A stretch of DNA of 64,000 nt, taken from positions 1-64,000 of the forward strand of contig LGFI01000012.1 of the NCBI GenBank assembly GCA_001508155.1. The letters are read 5' to 3'. The notes beneath the pieces were generated by a model that worked only from the letters and a program-made list of their open reading frames with translations, was not told the DNA's origin and searched no databases. This stretch comes from Acetothermia bacterium 64_32 (GTDB lineage Bacteria > Bipolaricaulota > Bipolaricaulia > Bipolaricaulales > Bipolaricaulaceae). Shown here piece after piece: positions 53,602-61,686 of this stretch. A program made the translations under genes and the position numbers. Within the stretch, counting starts at the first letter, position 1; each line of letters begins with the position of its first letter.

Positions 53602-54683
53602 CTGCCCAGCCTCTGGTAGTGGCCTTCACATGGGTATCCACCCGTATATAGAACGGCACGTGCCTGGGGAAGATAAATCACCCCGCAGATGGTGCGATAC
53701 GGCGGATCTATCTCTTCGTGCCGGCAAAGGGAATCCAAAGAATCCCCGTGGTAGCTCAGAATGCGCTTGGCATCCTCCAGCCCCTGACATCCCCTCCCGG
53801 AAAGCAATGTCGTAAGCCGAGCGTGACGGGCTTGGCTTGTGCCCCGCAGCGACGGGGGATTCACATCCACAAACGCCTCCGCAAGGGCGGGGTCGGTAAA
53901 GTGGTTGGTGTTTACCAGAAAACCGGCTCCAAGACGCCGCAAGGCCAGCCGGGAATGCCCCAGCTCCGCCAGCCCCAGCGTCCCCTCCCCGTCGGCCAAA
54001 AGCAGGTTGCCCCTTCCCATGATGGGGACGCGGGAAAGGAAGGCCAGCGCCTCCCCCACGGTACGGCAGCGCATCAGGATCTCCGCCATCAGGACGAACC
54101 GGGGAAGCCCCCGTCCCACATCCCGTGAATAAACGTGGGTGTCCGCCACCGCGAGCCCCGCCTCGTTCATCCCGCTGCTGCTGGCCCCGGCGACCCCGTA
54201 GCTGCTCAGGGCCAGCCACCCCAGCCCGGCCTCCGGCCGGACGCGAACCCATACCTGCCAGGGCCCCATGGAGGCCGGACAATCCCGGTTCTTGGCAAGA
54301 AGCGGGCCGTCCCTGGTGGAAGAGACCGCAAAGGTGCTGCATCCACCCTCCGGAGCTGCCCCTGCCCCCCGAATGCGGGCAAGATCCCGGAAGTAGGAGC
54401 CGAAGTTATATAGCCAAAGCTCCTCTTCCGGAAGCGGGAGGGCCCCGGCCAGGCCCCGGAGCCAATCCCCCACCCAAGGGGCCTCCCGCTCCACCAGCGC
54501 CCGAAAGGCCCGAAAGAGCCGCTCCTCGAACTCCGGAAGCCCTTTTACCTCGCGGGCTTCCTCCAGAACGTGCCGACGAAATCCCTCGGCCCGCTTTCGA
54601 TCTTGGCCCAAAGCGGCCCCCATGGCACGTCCCCAAGCGGTGGGGGAGCCTGAAAGCTCGAGGACGTCGATCACAAAGCTCAT
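53598..54683 (-). CDS. C45-family Ntn hydrolase (penicillin acyltransferase-like)
   Basis: 361 residues. The peptidase C45 fold has the autoprocessing site before C115 (EGGCSTFAV), LLAKNRDCPASMGPW (conserved NRD), SSYGVAGASSSGMNEAGLAVADTHV and NTNHF. These enzymes mature by self-cleavage and hydrolyse or transfer acyl groups on amides such as 6-APA or N-acyl amino acids. No signal peptide. It overlaps the permease gene by 4 bases at the end of peptide importer 2, suggesting that it deacylates or opens the imported amide. Substrate not known. Confidence 0.88.
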   Translation of the reverse strand: MSFVIDVLELSGSPTAWGRAMGAALGQDRKRAEGFRRHVLEEAREVKGLPEFEERLFRAFRALVEREAPWVGDWLRGLAGALPLPEEELWLYNFGSYFRDLARIRGAGAAPEGGCSTFAVSSTRDGPLLAKNRDCPASMGPWQVWVRVRPEAGLGWLALSSYGVAGASSSGMNEAGLAVADTHVYSRDVGRGLPRFVLMAEILMRCRTVGEALAFLSRVPIMGRGNLLLADGEGTLGLAELGHSRLALRRLGAGFLVNTNHFTDPALAEAFVDVNPPSLRGTSQARHARLTTLLSGRGCQGLEDAKRILSYHGDSLDSLCRHEEIDPPYRTICGVIYLPQARAVLYTGGYPCEGHYQRLGS

Positions 54684-55552
54684 TGCTCCAAGGGGGCGTT
54701 GGCCAGCCTGGGATCCAGGGCGTCCCTCAGCCCCTCACCCAAGAGGTTTATCCCCAACACCAAAAGGAGGATGGCGATCCCGGGGAAGGTGGAGATCCAC
54801 CAGGCCCGGAAAAGGTAGTTGCGGCCGTCGGCGATGATGGCCCCCCAGCTGGGGGTGGGGGGCTGGATGCCCAGGCCCAGGAAGCTCAAGGAGGCCTCCA
54901 TCAGCACCACCCAGCCCACCCGCAGGGTGGCCACCACGATGGCGGAGGGGACGACGTTGGGCAGGATGTGGGCGAACAGGATCCGGGTGGGGCTCGCGCC
55001 TATCGCCCTGGCCGCCTCCACATAGGTGTTCTCCTTGGCCGAAAGCACCTCGCTGCGCACGATCCGGCACGGGGTCACCCATTCCTTGTAGGTGAGGGCG
55101 AGGACCATGTTCACAAAGCCGGGGCCGAACGCCGCCATGAGGGCCAAGGCGAAAACCAGGTAGGGGAAGGCGAGCAAGGTGTCCACCACCCGCTGGATCA
55201 CCGCGTCCACGGCCCCGCCCACGTAACCGGAAACCAGCCCTAGAACCACCCCGATAGCAGTACAGATCCCAATCACTAGAAAGCCAAGCGAAATGGAGAT
55301 CCTGGTTCCGTAAAGGATGCGGCTTAGGATGTCCCGTCCGAGGTTATCCGTCCCCAAGGGGTAATCCCAGCTCCCGCCGTCCACCCACGCCGGGGGCCGA
55401 AGCCGCCACAACAGATCCCCCATATAGGGATCATGGGGGGCGATCCACGGGGCAAGCACCGCCAAAACACAAAACACAAACACCACAAGCCCGCCGAAGA
55501 TGGCCAGCTTGTTCCTACGAAAAACCCTCCAGAAGCGGCTGTACGAGCTCAA
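54680..55552 (-). CDS. Peptide ABC transporter permease, DppC/OppC type (importer 2)
   Basis: 290 residues, six membrane segments. YPLGTDNLGRDILSRILYGTR and the EAA loop YVEAARAIGASPTRILFAHILPN are diagnostic; the end is GINLLGEGLRDALDPRL. The start is a TTG at 55552 after GGGGCGAAAG, 10 bases from the dppB stop. It works with the next upstream DppB. No ATPase gene in the operon. Confidence 0.92.
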   Translation of the reverse strand: MSSYSRFWRVFRRNKLAIFGGLVVFVFCVLAVLAPWIAPHDPYMGDLLWRLRPPAWVDGGSWDYPLGTDNLGRDILSRILYGTRISISLGFLVIGICTAIGVVLGLVSGYVGGAVDAVIQRVVDTLLAFPYLVFALALMAAFGPGFVNMVLALTYKEWVTPCRIVRSEVLSAKENTYVEAARAIGASPTRILFAHILPNVVPSAIVVATLRVGWVVLMEASLSFLGLGIQPPTPSWGAIIADGRNYLFRAWWISTFPGIAILLLVLGINLLGEGLRDALDPRLANAPLEQ

Positions 55553-55562
55553 CTTTCGCCCC

Positions 55563-56576
55563 TTACTCCAACCTGATCTTCGGGTTCAGGTAAGCATAGG
55601 AGAGGTCCGCTATCAGGTTCAGGCTCACGTAGATCAAGGCGTAAACCAATACACACCCTTGTACCACCGGGTAATCCCGGGCGTACACCGACTCCACTAC
55701 CAACCGGCCGAGCCCCGGCCAGGCGAACACCGACTCTATGATCATATTCCCACCTAGCAATGACCCCAGGTTGAGGGCCACGGTGGTGACCACCGGGATG
55801 AGGGCGTTCCGCAGCGCGTGTCTCAGGATGACCGTTCGATTGGCGAGCCCCTTGGCGCGGGCTGTCTTTATGTAGTCCTGGTTTATCACCTCCAGCATGC
55901 TGGAACGGGTAAGGCGCATGGTCATGGCCATCATCACCACCGACATGGCGAAGGCCGGCATGATCAGGTGTTTGAGGACATCCACCAGGGCCCGGCCGTT
56001 CCCCTGGAGGATGGCGTCCAAGACGAAAAAGCCCGTGCGGGGCTCAAGGCCGGTGCCGTAGGTGATCCGTCCGGCCACCGGCAGCACCTTCAAGGTCACC
56101 GAGAAGAAGATGATCAGGATCAGCCCCAGCCAGAACCCGGGCATGGACACCCCTATGAGGGAGGCTATGCTTCCCACGGCGTCGAGCACAGAGTAGCGGC
56201 GCACGGCCGACACGACGCCGGCGGGGATGGCCACAGCCAGGGCGATGACCCCGGCAAGCAGGGTGAGCTCGATGGTGGCGGGCAGGCGTTCCCAGATAAG
56301 GGTGGCCACCGGCCGCCTGTGGGTGATGGAGTTGCCCAGATCGCCCCGAAAGATGCCCGCCAAAAAACGCCCGTATTGTTCGTAGAACGGGCGGTCCAGC
56401 CCCAGTTCGTGGCGCAGCTGCTCTATCTCCTCCTCGCTCACCACGCTGCCCTCGCCCATCATCAGGTCCACCGGATCCCCCGGGGTCATGTACATGAGGA
56501 GGAACACGATGAAGGTCACCCCGAGGAACACCGGGACGGCCTGAAGGAGCCTCCTGATCAAGTACGTAAGGGTCAT
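55563..56576 (-). CDS. Peptide ABC transporter permease, DppB/OppB type (importer 2)
   Basis: 337 residues. The start is LTYLIRRLLQAVPVFLGVTFIVFLLMYMTPGDPVDLMMG, then LRHELGLDRPFYEQYGRFLAGIFRGDLGNS. The EAA loop is DYIKTARAKGLANRTVILRHALRNALIP. Six membrane segments. It begins 51 bases after the binding-protein gene, behind a perfect 12-bp stem-loop. Confidence 0.93.
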   Translation of the reverse strand: MTLTYLIRRLLQAVPVFLGVTFIVFLLMYMTPGDPVDLMMGEGSVVSEEEIEQLRHELGLDRPFYEQYGRFLAGIFRGDLGNSITHRRPVATLIWERLPATIELTLLAGVIALAVAIPAGVVSAVRRYSVLDAVGSIASLIGVSMPGFWLGLILIIFFSVTLKVLPVAGRITYGTGLEPRTGFFVLDAILQGNGRALVDVLKHLIMPAFAMSVVMMAMTMRLTRSSMLEVINQDYIKTARAKGLANRTVILRHALRNALIPVVTTVALNLGSLLGGNMIIESVFAWPGLGRLVVESVYARDYPVVQGCVLVYALIYVSLNLIADLSYAYLNPKIRLE

Positions 56577-56594
56577 GGATCGCAGGAAACGAAA

Positions 56595-56622
56595 ATGGGG
56601 GAGGGGAACCCCCCTCCCCCAT
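56595..56622 (-). promoter_or_regulatory. Intercistronic stem-loop between SBP 2 and dppB 2
   Basis: ATGGGGGAGGGG (56595-56606) and CCCCTCCCCCAT (56611-56622) form a perfect 12-bp stem with an AACC loop, just after the binding-protein stop on the minus strand. No terminator T-run. Third copy of the same architecture in the window. Confidence 0.7.
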
Positions 56623-56627
56623 CCTCC

Positions 56628-58160
56628 CTAGCCCATCAAGTCGGCGTCGTGGAGGTTGATCCGGCTGTCCGGGGAGGGCCGCCAGTTTGCGACCCGCCTG
56701 CTGACCCCGTACACCTCCTGGGCCACGTAGAGGAAGACCATCGGGGCATCGTAGTAGATCACCTCTTGGGCGATGTGGAACGCCTCTTTCCGGCTTTCGG
56801 GATCCAGGGTTACGTTGTTGGCAAACTCAAACAGGCCGTCGTAGAGGCAGCTTGAGTAGCCGGAGTAGTTGCCCCGCTCGCCCGTCACCAGCTTGGGATG
56901 CATGATCCCGGTGGGGTCGAGAGACCCATTGCCCCAGTCGGTGATCCACATGGCCCGTTCGTGGGCCAGGAGCTTGGGCTTGAGCACCCCCCACTCCCAG
57001 ACCTGCACCTTGGCGTCGATCCCCACCTGACGGAGCATCTGGGCCACCACCACGGCCACGTCCTTGAGGTAGTCCTCGCAATCAATGGTCAGCTCAAAGC
57101 CGTCAGGGTAGCCGGCCTCGGCCAACAGGGCCCGGGCGCGCTCCGGGTCGTACCCATAGGGCTCGAGGGGCTTGTAGAAGGGCGAGTCGGGGGAAAGGAG
57201 GCTCGGGATGGGGGTTGCAAGGCCAGCCAAAACGAGATCGACGATCTTGTCCACGTCGATGGCGTAGTTCATCGCCCTCCGGACGAGCACGCTATCGAAC
57301 GGGGGCTTCGTGACGTTCATCTCGATGAAGGTGCTCCGGGTGCCCCGGACGGCCATCACCTGAAGGTTCGGGTCGGCTTCTATCTCGGGGATGAGGTCCA
57401 CCGGGATGCGGGTGGCGATGTGGACCTCCCCGGCGCGGAGGGCGGCGATCCGGGTGGAGGTCTCCGGGATGATCCGGAAGATCACCCGGTCCACCTTGGC
57501 CGGGCCCACCGGGGGTATATCCGGCGAGCCCCCGTAGTAGCCCTCGTAGCGCTCCATCACCACCTGAACGCCCTTGTCCCAGCGCACGAACTTGAAAGGC
57601 CCTGTGCCCACGGGATGCTCCGCGAAGTACTCGTCCCCCACCTCCTCCACGTAATGCTTGGGCACGATCTCGTGGAAGGGCAAGAACGAGATGAGGGCCG
57701 GCCAGGGGGTAGAGGTGATGATCTTAACCGTGAGGCGATCGATGACCTCGGCCCCGGTCACCGAGCCCAAAAGCCCCTTCCGGGGCGAGGTTTGGCCGGC
57801 GATCATCCCCTCCTTCACGGTGCGATCGATGGTGAACTTCACGTCCTCGGCGGTGAAGGGGGTCCCATCATGCCAGGTGACCCCGTCCCGCAGGTGGAAG
57901 ACCCACTCGTTTGGGCTCGGCCGCTCCCAGGAGACCGCAAGTTCAGGGACGATCTCCATGTCCGGGGTTCGGGTGACCAGGCCATCGAACATGTTCCTGA
58001 TCACCGTCTCCGTCTCCCGGTCGCGGTGGTTACCCGGGTCCAATGTCATGACGTCATGCTCGATGGCTACCACCAGAGTCTTTTCCTGGGCGAAGCAAAA
58101 AAGCAAGGTCCCAAAAAGCAGGCTAACCGCAAGGGCCAACAACTTGGAACGCCAATGCAT
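56628..58160 (-). CDS. Peptide ABC transporter substrate-binding protein (family 5, importer 2)
   Basis: 510 residues with a signal peptide (SKLLALAVSLLFGTLLFCFA). Family-5 landmarks are VVAIEHDVMTLDPGNH, LAVSWERPSPNEWVFHLRDGVTWHDGTPFTAEDV, MNYAIDVDKIVDLVLAGLATPI and MWITDWGNGSLDPTGIMHPKL. GGAGG lies 6-7 bases before the ATG at 58160. It is the first gene of the importer 2/C45 operon, driven by a consensus promoter whose +1 carries GntR-type palindromes. The solute is probably a small peptide, N-acyl amino acid or opine. Confidence 0.92.
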   Translation of the reverse strand: MHWRSKLLALAVSLLFGTLLFCFAQEKTLVVAIEHDVMTLDPGNHRDRETETVIRNMFDGLVTRTPDMEIVPELAVSWERPSPNEWVFHLRDGVTWHDGTPFTAEDVKFTIDRTVKEGMIAGQTSPRKGLLGSVTGAEVIDRLTVKIITSTPWPALISFLPFHEIVPKHYVEEVGDEYFAEHPVGTGPFKFVRWDKGVQVVMERYEGYYGGSPDIPPVGPAKVDRVIFRIIPETSTRIAALRAGEVHIATRIPVDLIPEIEADPNLQVMAVRGTRSTFIEMNVTKPPFDSVLVRRAMNYAIDVDKIVDLVLAGLATPIPSLLSPDSPFYKPLEPYGYDPERARALLAEAGYPDGFELTIDCEDYLKDVAVVVAQMLRQVGIDAKVQVWEWGVLKPKLLAHERAMWITDWGNGSLDPTGIMHPKLVTGERGNYSGYSSCLYDGLFEFANNVTLDPESRKEAFHIAQEVIYYDAPMVFLYVAQEVYGVSRRVANWRPSPDSRINLHDADLMG

Positions 58161-58292
58161 CACATGCCTCCTTTCAATGGCTGAATTAAATCAAGAAAGA
58201 ACCTGGACTGTTTTGGCTTTATCACCCCCTTTTCCCAAAGCTCTACCCACGCCCGTTGCAAAAAACAAGACGGCAGGGCTTCCCCACCGGGT

Positions 58293-58318
58293 TTGGCAAT
58301 ACCTGTATTACCAGAGGT
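58293..58318. promoter_or_regulatory. GntR operator 2 (peptide importer promoter)
   Basis: Two overlapping imperfect palindromes: TTGGCAATACC (58293-58303) and GTATTACCAG (58305-58314). The latter is identical over 10 bases to operator 1. They lie immediately downstream of the -10 for the minus-strand promoter, covering its predicted +1. Confidence 0.55.
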
Positions 58319-58347
58319 ATTATAGGGGTTTTTAGGTAAAATGTCAA
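58319..58347 (-). promoter_or_regulatory. Consensus sigma-70 promoter of peptide importer 2
   Basis: On the minus strand TTGACA (58342-58347), a 17-base spacer and TATAAT (58319-58324), a perfect match to consensus at both hexamers. The -35 overlaps the first codons of the divergent winged-helix gene. The leader to the SBP start is about 150 bases. Confidence 0.8.
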
Positions 58348-58940
58348 GAGCGGCCATGGGGAGGGGGAAAAGGTTCGGTGGGGATGCGGTGAGCCTCTCC
58401 TTGGCCTATCTTTTGGCCCATGGGCGTTGGGGCCGCCGGCGGCTTGCCCGCCAGACGGGCCTGTCGGAGATGGCGGTGCGCCTGGCCCTGGAGCGGCTGC
58501 GGGCCCAGGGGCTGGTGGAGCTCTCGCCCCGGGGGGCCGGGCTCACCCCCGAAGGACGCCACCGGTTCCTCCCTGTTACCTCCAGGGTCAGAGGCGTTTG
58601 CCCGCTTAGGCTTTCCTCCCTTATCCGGGCCCCGGTGGCGGTGGGGGCGCTTGTGGATGCCTCCCCTTCCCGCCCCCCCTGGTGGTACCGGGACCTGGCG
58701 GTGCGGGAGGGGGCAGAGGAGCTCCTGCTCCTCAGCTTCCGCTCCGGAGAGCTCCGCTTCCCCCAGACCCTAGAGCCCGTGGGAGCAAAGAACCCGGAGG
58801 ACGCCGCCCGACTGTATCGGGCTTTTTCCCGGATCCAAGAAGGAGAGGTCGTCGTGGCGGTGGGGGCATCGACCTCGATGGCGGCCAGCCGCGGCCTGTG
58901 GCGGGTTATCGGGGCCCTGCTCTCCCCCCTTGAAAGTTAG
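58341..58940 (+). CDS. Winged-helix DNA-binding protein with an unknown C-terminal domain
   Basis: 199 residues. Residues about 15-75 are a winged helix: SLAYLLAHGRWGRRRLARQTGLSEMAVRLALERLRAQGLVELSPRGAGLTPEG. The C-terminal domain has VGALVDASPSRPPWWYRDLAVREGAEELLLLSFRSGELRFPQTLEP and a VVAVGAST strand, but I do not recognise the family; it could be a ligand sensor. Divergent from the peptide importer and immediately upstream of btuFCD, it is a second candidate regulator of this region. The ribosome site is weak; an ATG at 58356 is an alternative start. Confidence 0.7.
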   Translation: MSRAAMGRGKRFGGDAVSLSLAYLLAHGRWGRRRLARQTGLSEMAVRLALERLRAQGLVELSPRGAGLTPEGRHRFLPVTSRVRGVCPLRLSSLIRAPVAVGALVDASPSRPPWWYRDLAVREGAEELLLLSFRSGELRFPQTLEPVGAKNPEDAARLYRAFSRIQEGEVVVAVGASTSMAASRGLWRVIGALLSPLES

Positions 58941-58957
58941 CCCTAGGCCCTTATCAT
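58930..58957 (+). promoter_or_regulatory. Candidate btuF promoter
   Basis: TTGAAA (58930-58935), a 16-base spacer and TATCAT (58952-58957). The predicted +1 falls inside GntR operator 3. Confidence 0.5.
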
Positions 58958-58969
58958 TGGTATTACCAA
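58957..58969. promoter_or_regulatory. GntR operator 3 (btuFCD-racemase promoter)
   Basis: TTGGTATTACCAA is a perfect 6-1-6 palindrome, the best of the three copies, located at the predicted +1 and 33 bases before the btuF start. Confidence 0.68.
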
Positions 58970-58970
58970 A

Positions 58971-58989
58971 GCGGGATGATATATCCCGC
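58971..58989 (+). other. Leader hairpin before btuF
   Basis: GCGGGAT (58971-58977) and ATCCCGC (58983-58989) form a perfect 7-bp hairpin between operator 3 and the AAGGAGGGG ribosome site. It may stabilise the leader or affect translation. No cobalamin riboswitch is present in the 60-base gap. Confidence 0.45.
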
Positions 58990-59001
58990 TAAGGAGGGGC
59001 C

Positions 59002-59883
59002 ATGCGTCGAGTCTGTGTGCTTCTGCTTGTGCTCGCCCTCGGCTTGGGGCTGGGGGCCCAGGAGTTCCCCCTGGTGGTGCAGGACGACCGGGGCCAAGAC
59101 ATCCTCATCCCCGCCCCGCCGCAGCGGATAGTGGTGGCGGGGACGGCCCTGTATGCCGAGATCCTGGTCGACCTGGGGGCGGAAGGGCTGATCGTCGGGG
59201 TGGCGGACTCCCCGGACCTGCCCCCCGAGCTTGGGAACGTGGAGAGGATCGGGCCTTGGTATTCCCCCTCCATCGAGGTGGTCCTCGCCCTCCAGCCGGA
59301 CCTGGTGCTGGGGGCCTGGGGAACCGTCCGGGACGCCCTGGAAGGGGCGGGGCTGCGGGTGCTCACCACCGGGCTCATCGCCGGCCTTCCCGATCTCTTC
59401 GCCACCGTCCGGGCCGTGGGCCGGGCGGTAGGCCGGCTCCCCCAGGCCGAGGCCCTGATCGGGGGGATCGCCGAAGATGTGATCAAGATAGAAAGCGAGG
59501 TCCTTGATCTCGCTCCGGTTCCGGCGGCCTTCCTGTACCTGGCCGCCCCCGATGACGCCCCGTATGCCGCCGGCGCGGGGTCCATAGAACACGAGCTCCT
59601 CCTCCGGGCGGGGGGGAGGAACGTGTTCGCCGACGTGGCCGGGTTCCCCCAGGTGAGCCTGGAGGAGGTGATCGCCCGGGACCCGAAGGTCATCTTCACT
59701 GACCCGGCCCAGGTGGAGAACTTTTCGGCCAGCCCCCTCCTTGAGGTGGTGACCGCGGTGCGGGAGGGGCGGATCTACGGGATAAAGGCCTCCGCCATCA
59801 CCTCAACCCGGGTGGCCCTAGCCCTGGAAGAGATGGCCCGGCTCCTTCATCCGGAGGCCTTCCCCGACGAGGTCGGCGGGTGA
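59002..59883 (+). CDS. btuF: Corrinoid/cobalamin ABC transporter substrate-binding protein (BtuF-like)
   Basis: 293 residues with a signal peptide (VCVLLLVLALGLGLGAQ). Class III binding-protein fold: VVQDDRGQDILIPAPPQRIVVAGTALYAEILVDLGAEGLIVGVAD, LQPDLVLG, and DPKVIFT. Siderophore and B12 binders look alike. B12 is favoured by the B12 mutase and adenosyltransferase in the same predicted regulon. Its stop overlaps btuC by 4 bases. Confidence 0.85.
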   Translation: MRRVCVLLLVLALGLGLGAQEFPLVVQDDRGQDILIPAPPQRIVVAGTALYAEILVDLGAEGLIVGVADSPDLPPELGNVERIGPWYSPSIEVVLALQPDLVLGAWGTVRDALEGAGLRVLTTGLIAGLPDLFATVRAVGRAVGRLPQAEALIGGIAEDVIKIESEVLDLAPVPAAFLYLAAPDDAPYAAGAGSIEHELLLRAGGRNVFADVAGFPQVSLEEVIARDPKVIFTDPAQVENFSASPLLEVVTAVREGRIYGIKASAITSTRVALALEEMARLLHPEAFPDEVGG

Positions 59884-60884
59884 AACCCCGCTTGGTGTTG
59901 CTTTTTCTGAGCCTTTTGGCTCTGGTCAGCCTGGTCGCCGGGGTGATGATCGGCCCGGTGTTCGTGCCCTGGCGGGAGGCCCTAGCCGGCCTGTTCGGCC
60001 ATGGGGCCGGGGGGGAGGCCTTCCAGACGGTGATCGTCCGCCAGGTGCGCCTCCCGAGGGTGCTCCTCGGTTTCCTTGTGGGCTTTTCGCTTTCCCTCTC
60101 CGGGACGGTCATGCAGGGGCTTTTTCACAACCCCCTGGCCAGCCCGTACGTGCTGGGGGTGGCGAGCGGGGCCACGGCCGGGGCGGCGGGGGTGATCGCC
60201 CTCGGGTTCGGCGGCCCGGTGGCGTTGCCCGTCGGGGCCTTCTTAGGGGGGTCAGTGGTGGTGGCGCTGGTGTGGCGGATCGCGCGGACGCGGAGCGGCC
60301 GGACTTCCCCCCTGGGGCTGATCCTGGCGGGGGTGGCCCTGGGCACGCTGTTCACCGCGCTCACCAGCTTCCTCCTCTTCGTCACCGCCGGGGACCGGAG
60401 GCTTTCCGAGATCCTGTTCTGGACCATGGGAGGCCTCAGCCGAGCCAGCTGGCGGTACCTTGGGGCGATGCTGCCGGTGGCCGCGGCCGGGGCCGTGGTG
60501 CTTCAACTCGTCTCCCGGGAACTCAACGCCCTCGCCCTGGGGGACGAGGGGGCGTTCCACCTGGGGGTGGCCCCGGAAAGGCTGCGCAGGCTGCTTTTGG
60601 GGGTGGGCACCCTGCTTGCCTCCACCGCGGTGGCCTGCGCGGGGACCATCGGGTTCGTGGGGCTCGTAACCCCGCATGTGATGCGGCTTTTGCTTGGGCC
60701 CGATCACCGGGTGCTCGTCCCAGCCGCCGCCCTGGCGGGCGGGATCTTCCTTGTCTGGGCCGATGCCCTGGCCCGGGTGGCCATGCAGCCGGCGGAGCTG
60801 CCCCTGGGGATCGTCACCGCCTTCTTCGGGGTCCCGTTCTTCCTGTACCTTCTGAGGACCCGACTTCCGGAGGTGCCGGGATGA
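59880..60884 (+). CDS. btuC: FecCD/BtuC-type ABC transporter permease
   Basis: 334 residues with 9-10 membrane segments. Family motifs are RQVRLPRVLLGFLVGFSLSLSGTVMQGLFHNPLASPYVLGVASGA, ILFWTMGGLSRASW, and CAGTIGFVGLVTPHVMRLLLGPDHRVLVPAAALAGG. It forms the homodimeric corrinoid (or siderophore) channel. It starts in a GTGA overlap with btuF. Confidence 0.92.
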   Translation: MKPRLVLLFLSLLALVSLVAGVMIGPVFVPWREALAGLFGHGAGGEAFQTVIVRQVRLPRVLLGFLVGFSLSLSGTVMQGLFHNPLASPYVLGVASGATAGAAGVIALGFGGPVALPVGAFLGGSVVVALVWRIARTRSGRTSPLGLILAGVALGTLFTALTSFLLFVTAGDRRLSEILFWTMGGLSRASWRYLGAMLPVAAAGAVVLQLVSRELNALALGDEGAFHLGVAPERLRRLLLGVGTLLASTAVACAGTIGFVGLVTPHVMRLLLGPDHRVLVPAAALAGGIFLVWADALARVAMQPAELPLGIVTAFFGVPFFLYLLRTRLPEVPG

Positions 60885-61651
60885 TAACGGCCGAGGGGGT
60901 TTCCTTCGCCTACGATGGGGCGCCCGTGCTCGACGGGGTGACCTTGGAGGTACGCCGGGGGGAGATCGTGGCCCTGGTGGGGCCCAACGGGAGCGGGAAG
61001 ACCACCCTCCTCCGGCACCTTTCCGGGCTGCTTAAGCCCCACAGGGGGGCGGTCTACCTGGATTTCCAAAACCTCCATAGCCTCTCCCCCCGGGAGCTCG
61101 CCCGCCGGCTGGGGGTGGTGGAGCAGGGGCCGAGCGCGGGGTTCGATTTCACCGTCTGGAAGCTGGTGGAGCTGGGGCGGATCCCCCACCTGGGAAGGCT
61201 GGGGAGGTTCCGCAAAGAGGACGAGGCCGCGGTGCGCCGGGCGCTTGCGCTCACCGGCATCTCAGGACTTACCCACCGCCCCCTAAGCACCCTGTCGGGG
61301 GGCGAGCGCCAGCGGGCGTTCCTGGCGGTGGCCCTGGCCCAGGAACCCCAGGCCCTGCTCCTAGACGAGCCCACAAGCCACCTGGACGTGGACCACCAGC
61401 TACAGATCATGGAGATTATCCGGGGGCTGGCCGCCTCCGGGCTGGCGGTGGCCATGGCGATCCACGACCTCAACCTGGCAGCGGCCTACGCCACCCGGGT
61501 GGCCCTGCTCCACCGGGGCCGGATCGTGGCCTGGGGGCCTCCCGAGGAAACCCTCACCCCGGCCAACCTCAGCAAGGCCTTCAACGCCCGCTTCCACGTT
61601 CGACGGGGCCCCGAGGGCCTGTTCATCCTCGCCCTCCCCAAGCCCCCTTGA
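60881..61651 (+). CDS. btuD: BtuD/FecE-type ABC transporter ATPase
   Basis: 256 residues from the ATG at 60881, overlapping the permease stop (ATGA). Walker A GPNGSGKTT, Q-loop VVEQGPSAG, signature LSGGERQR, Walker B LLLDEPTSHLD and switch AIHDLN. It energises the BtuC/BtuF importer. In-frame sequence upstream of 60881 belongs to a shadow of the permease gene. Confidence 0.93.
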   Translation: MITAEGVSFAYDGAPVLDGVTLEVRRGEIVALVGPNGSGKTTLLRHLSGLLKPHRGAVYLDFQNLHSLSPRELARRLGVVEQGPSAGFDFTVWKLVELGRIPHLGRLGRFRKEDEAAVRRALALTGISGLTHRPLSTLSGGERQRAFLAVALAQEPQALLLDEPTSHLDVDHQLQIMEIIRGLAASGLAVAMAIHDLNLAAAYATRVALLHRGRIVAWGPPEETLTPANLSKAFNARFHVRRGPEGLFILALPKPP

Positions 61652-61686
61652 GGGAGGACCCGTCACCGGATATTTACAGAAAGCTC

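Noticed and set aside
58941-59001. Cobalamin riboswitch before btuF
   Set aside because: The gap is far too short and no B12-box sequence is visible.
60272-61651. 459-residue fusion of a Gly/Arg-rich domain with the BtuD ATPase
   Set aside because: The N-terminal 200 residues are a frame shadow of the permease gene. The ATPase starts at 60881 in an ATGA overlap.
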